A stretch of 64,000 nt of DNA, taken from positions 62,001 through 126,000 of the forward strand of contig NZ_LFCT01000018.1 in assembly GCF_008692605.1 (NCBI RefSeq), given 5' to 3'. The stretch's first letter is position 1. Every line of letters starts with the position of its first letter. The translations under genes were made by a program, and so were the position numbers. Source of the stretch: Sphingobium estronivorans (lineage in GTDB: Bacteria; Pseudomonadota; Alphaproteobacteria; Sphingomonadales; Sphingomonadaceae). This document shows positions 54,957-63,491 of the stretch, piece after piece. The notes below the pieces were generated by a model that made no database searches, had not been told where the DNA came from, and worked only from the letters and a program-made list of their open reading frames with translations.

Positions 54957-55856
54957 ATGAAAGTCCTAGTAGTAGGTGGCACCGGCGCTCTGGGCGGGCA
55001 TGCCGCTATCCACTTGGCCAGCAAAGGCCATGACGTTACGATTGGTGGACGCAATGCCGCCAATCCGGCCACGCCTATGGCAAAATTCCCGATACTCAAA
55101 GGCGATTATGTTGCCGGCGATTATACCCCTGACCGCCTCAAAGGCTTCGATTGGGTCGTCTTCGCCGCTGGCAACGATCCGCGCCATGTACCGGCGGACA
55201 CCGATTTCTTCGACTTCCTCCACAAGGCCAATCACATAGCCGTGCCGGCATTTTTCGCTGCCTGCCGCGAAGCAGGCGTGAAGCGCGCCATCCAGTTGGG
55301 CAGCTACTATCACATGGCCAGTCCCGAACTGATCGAAGGCAACCGCTACATTCAGTCGCGAAAGGCCGCATGCGAGGGCGCGCGCGCAGAAGGCGCGCCG
55401 GGATTCGACGTTGTCAGCGTCAACGCGCCATTCATGGTTGGCACCGTGCCGGGTCTGCCCTCGATGATCTTCGAGCCTTTCGTGCAGTGGGCCACAGGCA
55501 AGCTGCCGATCGAATATTATGGACCTGCCGGCGGCACCAACTTCATGTCGTTCCTGTCGCTGTCGGAAGCGATCGAGGGCGCACTCGAACGCGGCGAGCC
55601 TGGCAAGGCCTATCTCGTGGGTGATGAGAATCTGACCTTCACCGAATATTTCCAGATGTACTTCGATGCCGCCGGTAGCCAGATAAAGCTGGAAGAACGC
55701 GATGCCGAACACCCGCTCCTTCCCGACATCGCCATTCCGCAGGGACGCGGCAACTGGGTGCGCGTCAATCCGGATCCGGCCGAAGTCGCTCTGCTGGGCT
55801 ATCGTCGTCATGACGTGTCACACGCGATCAGGGAGATAGTGGAGCAGTTCCGTTGA
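54957..55856 (+). CDS. NAD-dependent epimerase/dehydratase (atypical SDR)
   Basis: About 299 residues. GGTGALGG at the N-terminus, GGRNA second strand, and QLGSYYHMA with SRKAAC near the catalytic region, as in extended or atypical SDRs. Could be an NmrA-like reductase. Last gene of the HxlR-linked operon. Confidence 0.82.
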   Translation: MKVLVVGGTGALGGHAAIHLASKGHDVTIGGRNAANPATPMAKFPILKGDYVAGDYTPDRLKGFDWVVFAAGNDPRHVPADTDFFDFLHKANHIAVPAFFAACREAGVKRAIQLGSYYHMASPELIEGNRYIQSRKAACEGARAEGAPGFDVVSVNAPFMVGTVPGLPSMIFEPFVQWATGKLPIEYYGPAGGTNFMSFLSLSEAIEGALERGEPGKAYLVGDENLTFTEYFQMYFDAAGSQIKLEERDAEHPLLPDIAIPQGRGNWVRVNPDPAEVALLGYRRHDVSHAIREIVEQFR

Positions 55857-56136
55857 CGCTGCTCCTTCTGCAATAATTTTCGATCTGTTTGACAGCCAAT
55901 GATGCCGAAAGTGAGCTTCGCTTTCGGCATCCTTCCCTTCAGCTACTATGTTCGCAGTCGGAAACTGGTGGCGACGTCGGTTCCGCAATGACCGCAGGCA
56001 GCTGCTATGACGCGTTCGGTCTTGTCGGGCGCCTCTGCCAGCGAGCGATGCTTGCCTTCGCGCGGCGTTCGCTTGCCTGCCTTGTCCGTGCCGCGCTGGC
56101 GCAGCATGGACATGTGATCGATGCAGATACGACGCA
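55857..56136. other. Intergenic stretch, no gene seen
   Basis: No recognisable gene. Scattered short frames on both strands. Begins a zone of gene debris reaching 56732. Confidence 0.4.
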
Positions 56137-56366
56137 GGATGACGATCGAGGCGATGGCAGATCGTGCCATTCGGGCGTTGACCGATCCCGCGATCGTAGT
56201 CGGTTTCTCGATGGGCGGCTATGTGGCGCGTTCCATCGCCTATCGCGCACCGGACAAGGTGAAGGGACTGGCGCTCATCGCCACATCATCCCGGGCGCAT
56301 GCGCCGAGCGCAATACGGCCAAGATGGAGGATGGTCGATCCAATTATGCATCGTTTCTTTGCCTAG
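56137..56366 (+). pseudogene. Alpha/beta hydrolase fragment
   Basis: About 60 residues around the nucleophile elbow: AMADRAIRALTDPAIVVGFSMGGYVARSIAYRAPDKVKGLALIATSSRA. GFSMGG is the serine turn of an alpha/beta hydrolase. Both the N-terminal strands and the Asp/His part are missing, so this is debris. Confidence 0.6.
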
Positions 56367-56381
56367 TTTTATTTAAGCTCG

Positions 56382-56675
56382 ATGTCGAATGAGATGCGCT
56401 GGGTGGCGCATTCCGCGTCGTCGGTCATGGATGAGGCCATGAACCTGGTCGACTGCCTGCGCGGGCATCTGGCATGTTTGTCGCCCGCACAGTTCGACCG
56501 GCTCGTCGCCAATGCGGCAACGCTCTTTCTCGAGACCGTCTACCAGATCGGCAGCAAAGGGCTGTTCAGCCGCAGCCCGAAGGAAGCCGAAGCCATCATC
56601 GACGATACGATGGACCAATGCATGGGTGTCCTGGTCGGGCCGGGCCGACAGCCCACGCCCGGGACAGCGTGCTGA
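56382..56675 (+). other. Unrecognised 97-codon open frame
   Basis: Helical-looking sequence (NEMRWVAHSASSVMDEAMNLVDCLRG, LFLETVYQIGSKGLF). It could be the C-terminal part of a helical regulator, but no helix-turn-helix is present and I do not recognise it. Probably debris or an orphan fragment. Confidence 0.35.
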
Positions 56676-56732
56676 TCGGCCCATCGCCTGATCGGCAACC
56701 GGACCTGTAGCCCGCGCCCCACGCCCGATGCG

Positions 56733-57272
56733 TCAGGCGCCGTCTGTCGTCCAAGTTATGAGATGGCTGACATCGCGGCGTTCTTCGGGTTTGCGCCCGA
56801 CCTTTTTGAGATAGTGGAAATCCACCTTGATTGCCGGATCGAGCGGCATGTTCACCTCGATCACCCGGTCATATTCGGACCGTGCGATGAGCCACTCGCC
56901 GCCCACGCGCTGATAGCTGTCGTGATAGATGGCGCTGCCGAACGTGTGCAAATTGGTATCGAGATGGATGAATATATCCTCCAGGTACCAGATACCTTCG
57001 GCCGTATCGCGCCCCGTGAAGGTGATTTCGGGCATATGGCCGTGGTGCATCGCGACGGCGTCTGAATTGAAGGAATTAGCAAGAAACTCGACGAGGTTGT
57101 CGCGGCCGTCCATCTGACAGCGATAGGTGCCGCCCCGATAGTCGATATGCGCTGTTTCAGTGAACAACGCGGCGAGCGCGCTCCATTGCCCGGTGTCCAT
57201 GAAGCGGAAATAGCGGTGCTTCAGGACTTTGATGTCTTCAAGATCTGGCAGTTGCTCAATCGTGTAGGGCAT
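56733..57272 (-). CDS. SnoaL/NTF2-like protein (aromatic-dioxygenase-beta-like barrel)
   Basis: About 179 residues: LEDIKVLKHRYFRFMDTGQWSALAALFTETAHIDY, then HHGHMPEITF and YHDSYQRVGGEWLIARSEYDRV. The fold is the NTF2-like barrel used by ketosteroid isomerases, dehydratases and dioxygenase beta subunits. It sits just downstream of a truncated acyl-CoA dehydrogenase and may have replaced its 3' end in a rearrangement. Confidence 0.85.
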   Translation of the reverse strand: MPYTIEQLPDLEDIKVLKHRYFRFMDTGQWSALAALFTETAHIDYRGGTYRCQMDGRDNLVEFLANSFNSDAVAMHHGHMPEITFTGRDTAEGIWYLEDIFIHLDTNLHTFGSAIYHDSYQRVGGEWLIARSEYDRVIEVNMPLDPAIKVDFHYLKKVGRKPEERRDVSHLITWTTDGA

Positions 57273-57284
57273 GGGGTCATCCTC

Positions 57285-57991
57285 TCATCGAAATGCTTCC
57301 GAGCGCTCGCCACCTGCCGCCATTGCCTTGCCGCTCACCGGTGGGACCGGCATGTCCACAAAGGGCGCCTGCCCGATGGAGAGCGGTGCGCTCGCCAGAT
57401 TTGGTTCTGCGGTAATGCGAATGCCCGGCGCACGGGCATCGACGGACGCCAGCACATGCGCGCCCGCTCCATCGGGATCGCGCGCAGGGGCACAAGCAAG
57501 ATCCGCCACCGTCGCGTGTGCGACGAACAGTTTTCGCCCGGTCAGCGAAAACCCATCACACTTGGACGCGAGCGCCAGGTTGATGGTCGCCAGGTCGTCA
57601 CCACCGCCCGCCTCATACCAGGCCGGCACGACAACAAGGGATCCATCCGCGATCCCCGGCAGCCAGCTTGCGCGCTGCTGGTCGCTGCCCGCTGCCGCGA
57701 TCAGCCGGGCGGAAAAGAACGCACTTTCAAAATGAGGGGTGGGAACTAGAAAGCGACCAAACTCCTGCGCGGCGATGGCCGTTTCGATCATGCCCAATCC
57801 TGAGCTGCCATGCACTTCCGCAATGCCGAGTCCCAGAAAACCCGCATCCCCAGGCTGCGCCAAATTTCGGTCATGGGGGCAGCCGGATCAAGTTCGGCCC
57901 GCCGAACCGCCCTGTTATCCGACCCGGCCTCACACATGCCGCGCAGACTGTCGGGCAGCATTTCCTGTTCTTCCGTGAAATCGAGATTCAT
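57285..57991 (-). pseudogene. Acyl-CoA dehydrogenase, frameshifted and 3'-truncated
   Basis: The first frame (from ATG 57991) encodes MNLDFTEEQEMLPDSLRGMC and PMTEIWRSLG; a second frame continues GDAGFLGLGIAEVHGSSGLGMIE and so on to 57285. The shift falls in the CCCC run at 57848-57851 (a fifth base would restore the frame). The C-terminal four-helix domain is missing altogether, so the gene is dead even if the frameshift is a sequencing slip. Confidence 0.75.
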
Positions 57992-58159
57992 GTTCGTCCA
58001 GCACCCATTCCCAAACCGGCCAACGATGCACGACTCTCGGCCCTTCAACATGCCCCAATCCCGGACATGGCCTCGAAGAAACGATATCGACATTAGCTGC
58101 CGGCCCACTTACAGTACCATCGTTACTATTTTTGACGGCATGGTCAAGTGGCAGATGCG

Positions 58160-59008
58160 ATGAGCGAGAAAATTGAAGGCAACCTCCCCGCGCGACGCGG
58201 ACCGACGGTCGAGGATCTGGCGCTTGCACCGCCTGTAGAACTGGGCACCGTCCTCTTCTCGCTGGTTGAGCCGCACGCCGGACATGAGCGTGATTTCAGT
58301 CGCTGGTATGAACGGGATCATTTCTATGCCGGCTGCATGGCGGGCGCCGACTTTTTTTCCGGAAGGCGCTTCGTGGCGCCGCGAGATTTGAAGCAACAGC
58401 GCACCGGAAGCGGTGTGGCAGACGGCCCTGAAATCAGCGGGGGGTCGTTCCTCAATCTATACTGGATTTTGAAGGGCCGGCGGGAAGCTGCCCTTTCATG
58501 GTCGGTGGAGCAGGTACGGCGCCTCGCCCGTCAGGGGCGTATGGGGCCCCCCACGCGCAGCATTTCGACCGGCTTTTACGATTATGTGCGCGGTCATTTT
58601 TCAAATCACGAGCCAATCCCGGCCGAACTGGCGCTTGAATATCCCTATCGGTCCGCGCTTGCACTTCTGATCGACAGGGACGAAAATGCGGATGAAAGCG
58701 CATTCGTGACTGCGCTGGAACAACTACTCGCACCTCTGCATGGCGAACCCCGTAGTATGTCGCTCTGGTTCAGGCCTCTCCAGCTTCCGCCCAATGCGCC
58801 ACGCATCGCGATTCCAGTCTCGCAGTGTGAACTGGATCGACGATGGCTGGTTCTCGCCTTTTCGGATGCCGATGCGTGGGACGGCAAGACCTGGGCCATC
58901 GATGGTCTCGACGATGCGTTGACCTCCGCTCAACTCGGTACCGTGCGTCTTATGGCGCCTTTCCGTCCTATTTTGCCCGGCATCGACGATTATAGCGACC
59001 GGCTGTGA
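58160..59008 (+). CDS. Conserved hypothetical protein (possible EthD/dimeric-barrel type)
   Basis: About 282 residues. The central SLVEPHAGHERDFSRWYERDHFYAGCMAG suggests a ferredoxin-like alpha/beta barrel, as in EthD-type proteins, where a His/Trp/Tyr-rich segment lines a pocket. ATG 58160 is preferred to GTG 58148. It precedes the Old Yellow Enzyme gene by 48 bp and may share its transcript. Function unknown. Confidence 0.65.
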   Translation: MSEKIEGNLPARRGPTVEDLALAPPVELGTVLFSLVEPHAGHERDFSRWYERDHFYAGCMAGADFFSGRRFVAPRDLKQQRTGSGVADGPEISGGSFLNLYWILKGRREAALSWSVEQVRRLARQGRMGPPTRSISTGFYDYVRGHFSNHEPIPAELALEYPYRSALALLIDRDENADESAFVTALEQLLAPLHGEPRSMSLWFRPLQLPPNAPRIAIPVSQCELDRRWLVLAFSDADAWDGKTWAIDGLDDALTSAQLGTVRLMAPFRPILPGIDDYSDRL

Positions 59009-59056
59009 CAATCACCGGGCTCGACTTTTCCATTTTCACCAAAGAGGGATACTAAG

Positions 59057-60124
59057 GTGACGCCTTCTCTATTCGACCCCGTCCAACTGGGCGATCTTTA
59101 CTTGGCAAACCGAATCGTCATGGCGCCGCTCACGCGTAGCCGCGCCGGTACCGGAGATGCACCTACCGCGCTCAACGCGGAATATTATGCACAGCGCGCC
59201 AGCGCCGGCCTCATCATCGCGGAAGGAACCCAGCCCAGTGCGAACGGCAAGGGATATTGCCGGACGCCTGGGATCTACACGCCGGCGCAAATCGACGGAT
59301 GGAAACGCGTCACGGATGACGTGCATGCTGCCGGCGGAAAGATTGTGCTCCAGATCATGCACTGCGGGCGCATCTCAAGCCGGCTCAACAAGGAGGAAGG
59401 CGCACGCACGGTTGCCCCCTCCGCAATCCGCGCCAAGGGCCAGATCTACACCGATGAGGCGGGAATGGTGGATTTCGACGAGCCACACGCGCTCACCACC
59501 GGGGAAGTGCAGGACGTCATCGACGAATATCGCGCCGCCGCCGCCGCCGCGATCAAGGCTGGTTTTGACGGCGTAGAACTCCATGCCGCAAGCGGCTATT
59601 TGCCGATGCAGTTCCTTTCCACCGGTTCGAACCTGCGCACCGACATCTACGGCGGAACGGCCGAGAATCGCTGCCGCTTCGTAATTCAAACGCTCAGGGC
59701 AATGGCCACCGAAATTGGCTCAGGCCGCGTAGGCATCCGTATCTGCCCCGGCAACCCACTGCACGATATCCAGGATGCAGATCCTGTCGACACCTATTCA
59801 ACACTGCTCAAGGCCGCATCTTGCCTCAATCTGGCCTATGTTCATTTGATACGCCTATCCGACATAGGTTTTGACGCGCTGGCATTGTGTCGCGAGAATT
59901 TCGCTGGTTCGCTCATCCTGAATGAAAGTCTGAATGAAGAATCGGCCAGCCGCCATCTGGCAGCCGGCAGCGCCGAAGCCGTCTCGTTCGGTAGATTTTA
60001 TATCTCCAATCCCGATCTCGTAGCGCGCTTTCGGGTCGGTGCAGCACTTGCCCGTTTTGATCGCAGCACGCTCTACACACCCGGCCCGCAAGGCTATACG
60101 GACTATCCCACGTTCAATCTGTGA
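59057..60124 (+). CDS. Old Yellow Enzyme-family alkene reductase
   Basis: About 355 residues. FDPVQLGDL, MAPLTRSRA and LQIMHCGRIS belong to OYE/NemA-type flavoenzymes that reduce activated C=C bonds with NAD(P)H. The substrate-binding pair normally His/Asn in HxANGYL is H176 and S179 here (AGC, codon 59591-59593), a single-base change from Asn. Tyr181 is kept. The GTG start follows GAGGGAT. It could act on enones of steroid or terpenoid rings. Confidence 0.87.
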   Translation: MTPSLFDPVQLGDLYLANRIVMAPLTRSRAGTGDAPTALNAEYYAQRASAGLIIAEGTQPSANGKGYCRTPGIYTPAQIDGWKRVTDDVHAAGGKIVLQIMHCGRISSRLNKEEGARTVAPSAIRAKGQIYTDEAGMVDFDEPHALTTGEVQDVIDEYRAAAAAAIKAGFDGVELHAASGYLPMQFLSTGSNLRTDIYGGTAENRCRFVIQTLRAMATEIGSGRVGIRICPGNPLHDIQDADPVDTYSTLLKAASCLNLAYVHLIRLSDIGFDALALCRENFAGSLILNESLNEESASRHLAAGSAEAVSFGRFYISNPDLVARFRVGAALARFDRSTLYTPGPQGYTDYPTFNL

Positions 60125-60249
60125 CCGGCATAAAAGGAAGGAACCAACCATCCGTCCTTCCTGCTGAACGCACTTCAGTTTTTTCGGGAAAAAGCATCCA
60201 AAGGTTCAACGTGCGTATCCAACTCGCCGCAGCGGCCACGCAACCTCAA

Positions 60250-60579
60250 TCACCCATACTCCCGGATACCGAACAGACTAACGAAGCGGCTTTCATCATG
60301 GGCGCGCACCTCAACTGTCTCGCGGCCGAAGATGACGCGCTCACCGTAAATGGCGGAACCGAGAGGGCCACGAACCAGCGGCGCCCGAGCTGCCCGTCCC
60401 ATCATCACCAGCTCGAGCACCTCGAGCGGCTGCGAGAACATCAGGCCATTATGTTCGTAGAGGCTGAGGCGCTGCGGACGGCAGCGAGCCAGAAGCTTCT
60501 CGATGTCGCGAGCCTTGTCCTCGAAGCGTGCTAGTTCGGCTTCGTCGACCTCCTGGCCTTCTTTCCGAACGGTGGACAA
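60250..60579 (-). pseudogene. Fragment of a type IV secretion ATPase gene (VirB4/TrbE)
   Basis: The middle residues read ARDIEKLLARCRPQRLSLYEH, FSQPLEVLELVMMGR, PLVRGPLGSAIYGERVIFGRETVEVR and FVSLFGIREY, which follow the VirB4 N-terminal domain pattern. The ATPase Walker motifs and most of the roughly 800 residues are missing. Indicates former conjugative DNA at this spot. Confidence 0.65.
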
Positions 60580-60702
60580 GCGTTTGGGGTATTTCTTGCT
60601 CCCAAATTGACCAGATTGCAGGCGTCATAGGCACACTTTAACAGCTGTGCGGCGCATTAAGCGGCATGCGGCACGCGTGATTTTTGCGTATTTCGATGAT
60701 TC

Positions 60703-60732
60703 TTGACAACGAATAAGTACCGATGTTATCGT
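60703..60732 (+). promoter_or_regulatory. Putative promoter with CGAT-GTT-ATCG palindrome
   Basis: TTGACA at 60703-60708 and TATCGT at 60727-60732 are 18 bases apart. The palindrome CGATGTTATCG (60721-60731) overlaps the -10, so a repressor could act there. It precedes the MFS-fragment/SDR/flavoprotein run. Confidence 0.45.
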
Positions 60733-60812
60733 AAGTAAGTTCCTAGATAATATATAGCAGCGAATGATCCTAGACTCCCGAAAAAAGGAAGCAGGACGGA
60801 GAGGACGAGCAA

Positions 60813-61100
60813 ATGGCCACGCCTGTTATTGCATGGTGCAGAGCGTGGTTCCCGCCACTGATGCGCGGCACGGCGACCGCGGTCATCTATCTGGTCATCA
60901 ACATCGTCGGATTCGGCCTGGGCATCCAGCTTATGGGCCTGTTGGGCGATGCGCTCGTCCATCTCGGGCCGAATTCACTGCGCTATGCGCTCACCATCAT
61001 GGTGGCCGCGACCCTCTGCGCGGCGTTCAATTTCATCCTGGCGGCCCGCATGCTGCGTGGAGAACTCGCCGCCGCCACACTCAACGAGGAAATAGCATGA
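60813..61100 (+). pseudogene. 3' remnant of an MFS transporter gene, still translatable
   Basis: About 95 residues match the last quarter of an MFS permease: AWFPPLMRGTATAVIYLVINIVGFGLGIQLMGLLGDALV and two more helices ending FILAARMLRGELAA. The N-terminal three quarters are gone. An ATG with AGGACGAG upstream makes expression of the fragment possible, and its stop overlaps the SDR start by four bases (ATGA). Confidence 0.7.
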
Positions 61101-61894
61101 CCGGCAAACTTGATGGACGCGTCGCCATCGTAACGGGCGGCGCGCGTGGCATGGGCGAGGCAACGGTGCGCCGGCTGGCCAACGATGGAGCGATCGTGGT
61201 GATCGCGGATATGCTGGACAACGATGGCAAGGTGCTGGCGGAAGAGATCGGCGGGAACGTCGCTTATTATCACCTCGATGTGCGCGACGAGGCACAATGG
61301 CACGCGCTCGTCGCCGATCTCGATACCCGGTTCGGGCGGATCGACATCCTCGTTAACAATGCCGGCATTTCGCATCACATGGCGCTGGAGGAAATCTCAT
61401 CGGCAGATGCCGCGCGGGTGATCAATATCAACCTGATCGGTCCGATGATGGGCATGGGCGCGGTGGCCGTGGTAATGAAGCGCCGGCGCGCGGGAGTAAT
61501 CGTCAACATCTCCTCGGTTGATGGCCTTCGCGGCTCCAACGCCAAGGGTGCCTATGCCGCAAGCAAATGGGGCCTGCGCGGCCTGTCCAAGGTCGCGGCG
61601 ATAGAGTTTGGCGGCCACTGCATCCGGGTTAATTCGGTGCACCCCGGCGCAATCAACACGCCGATGTCAAACCCGACGGGCTCGCCCGTGGATGCGATAA
61701 ACGCGCGGATGACAATGGTGCCGATGCATCGCATGGCCGATCCGGACGAGGTCGCGGCGGTGACGGCTTTCCTGGTCAGCGACGATGCCTCCTATGTGTC
61801 GGGAGCCGAGATTGCGGTCGATGGTGCATGGAGCGCCGGCTACATTCAGCCGATGCTGCCCGGCGCACCATTGCAGCTGGGTGACACGCAGTGA
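61097..61894 (+). CDS. SDR family oxidoreductase
   Basis: About 265 residues. TGGARGMG, NNAGIS, catalytic YAASK and the C-terminal EIAVDGAWSAGY are conserved, resembling 3-alpha/20-beta-hydroxysteroid dehydrogenase-like SDRs. Translationally coupled to the MFS remnant upstream and to the flavoprotein downstream (GTGA overlap). Confidence 0.88.
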   Translation: MTGKLDGRVAIVTGGARGMGEATVRRLANDGAIVVIADMLDNDGKVLAEEIGGNVAYYHLDVRDEAQWHALVADLDTRFGRIDILVNNAGISHHMALEEISSADAARVININLIGPMMGMGAVAVVMKRRRAGVIVNISSVDGLRGSNAKGAYAASKWGLRGLSKVAAIEFGGHCIRVNSVHPGAINTPMSNPTGSPVDAINARMTMVPMHRMADPDEVAAVTAFLVSDDASYVSGAEIAVDGAWSAGYIQPMLPGAPLQLGDTQ

Positions 61895-63342
61895 GCGCGA
61901 CGCGCTTGATCCGGGACAGCGCGGTAACCCGTTGGGATGATAGCGTCGACGTTCTCATTCTGGGTTTTGGCTGCGCCGGAGGCTCGGCCGCGATCGAGGC
62001 ACGGCGTGGCGGCGCTCGGGTGATGATCGTCGAGCGTTCCAGTGCTCCCGGCGGCAGCTCTGCACTATCGGGCGGTGTAATCTATTGCGGCGGCGGTACG
62101 GCAATTCAGCGCGCCTGCGGTTTCGAGGACAGCGTCGAGGCAATGCGCGCTTATCTGATGGCGTCAACCGGTGCATGCCCCAACGAGGATAAAATCGACC
62201 TCTATTGCCGCGAAAGCGCGGCGCATTTCGACTGGATGGTCTCGCTCGGCATCCCGTTCAAGCCAAGCTATTGGCCACATAATTACGAGCCGACGACCGA
62301 TGACTGTCTTTATTATTCGGGCAGTGAGGAATGTGCTCCATTTAATCAAATTGCCCGGCCTGCGCCGCGCGGCCATACCGTTCAGGCCGAGGGTTCGTGC
62401 ATGGGCGGCGGCGTGATGATGCGCGTGATTGCTGACGTTGCCGTGCGCGAAGGCGTTGAAGTTTTGACCGATGCCAACTGCAGAGCGCTTATAACGTCCG
62501 ATGATGGATCAATTATAGGGGCGCAGGTGCGTTGCGACGGCGAAACGCGCCACATTCGCGCGCGCGGGGGCGTCGTAATCGCGACCGGCGGATTCATTAT
62601 GAACCGCGAGATGGTGGCTCGGGTGGCGTCGAGTGCTTTGCATACTTCTCCGTTGGGCAACCCATTCGATGACGGGTCTGGCATACTACTCGGCGAAGCG
62701 GCGGGAGGGGCCACCGCCAACATGCACGCCGCGATTTACAGTTGCCCGGTGTTGAACCCACCCAATTTGATCTGTGGTATATTGCTCAATGAACGCGGCC
62801 AGCGGTTTCTTCCAGAGGACGTCAACCATAAACGCCTCGGCGAACATACCGTGCTACGCCAGGATGGACGAATCTACTTACTGGTAGACAGCGAGGTATT
62901 CGAAAAGCCGGTTGGTTCCCGCCCGATCGTCGCCACCGGCGACACCCCCGAGGAGTTGGAGGACGAATTAGGCTGGCCACGCGGATCTATTGGAGCGACG
63001 CTCCAAGTATATAACGATCACGCGCGCAACGGTCACGATCCACTATTTGGTAAAAAGGCAAAATTTATCAAACCACTCGACGTGGCGCCCTATGCCGTGT
63101 TCGATTGCGGTATCGAAGCGACCGGAGTCTATTATTCATTCACTCTTGGTGGGCTCCGTACGCTCCCCACCGGCGAAGTTTTGACCGCCGAGGGCAATGT
63201 CTTGCCAGGTCTATACGCGATTGGTCGCGCGACTTCGGGTCTTAGTGCCCAATCGGGCGGATCAAGTGGACTGCAATTGGCCGAAGGCACCTTTTTCGGA
63301 CGGCTAACGGGCCGGACAATCGCAGCCGCGCTCCATTTGTAG
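61891..63342 (+). CDS. FAD-binding oxidoreductase, 3-ketosteroid dehydrogenase/fumarate-reductase-like
   Basis: About 483 residues. The FAD motif is LGFGCAGGSAAIEARRGGARVMIVERS, followed by GGSSALSGGVIY and the C-terminal GLYAIGRATSGLSAQSGGSSGLQLAEG, as in ketosteroid dehydrogenases and fumarate-reductase flavoproteins. Coupled to an SDR upstream (GTG start overlapping TGA), so it probably introduces or removes a ring double bond on the SDR's substrate. Codon use in the last third is more AT-rich than its neighbours. Confidence 0.87.
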   Translation: MSATRLIRDSAVTRWDDSVDVLILGFGCAGGSAAIEARRGGARVMIVERSSAPGGSSALSGGVIYCGGGTAIQRACGFEDSVEAMRAYLMASTGACPNEDKIDLYCRESAAHFDWMVSLGIPFKPSYWPHNYEPTTDDCLYYSGSEECAPFNQIARPAPRGHTVQAEGSCMGGGVMMRVIADVAVREGVEVLTDANCRALITSDDGSIIGAQVRCDGETRHIRARGGVVIATGGFIMNREMVARVASSALHTSPLGNPFDDGSGILLGEAAGGATANMHAAIYSCPVLNPPNLICGILLNERGQRFLPEDVNHKRLGEHTVLRQDGRIYLLVDSEVFEKPVGSRPIVATGDTPEELEDELGWPRGSIGATLQVYNDHARNGHDPLFGKKAKFIKPLDVAPYAVFDCGIEATGVYYSFTLGGLRTLPTGEVLTAEGNVLPGLYAIGRATSGLSAQSGGSSGLQLAEGTFFGRLTGRTIAAALHL

Positions 63343-63491
63343 TTCTTGCTTACTATTACAGATCTTCGACGTGATTCTATAAATATAGGATAAGTTCCAG
63401 TTTTCTTGCAGCATCTTGAACCGATCGCCAGTCGCCTGACCGAACAGTCGCGATGGCAGCGCAGTAACTATAATACTAAAGGGGAGAAGAA

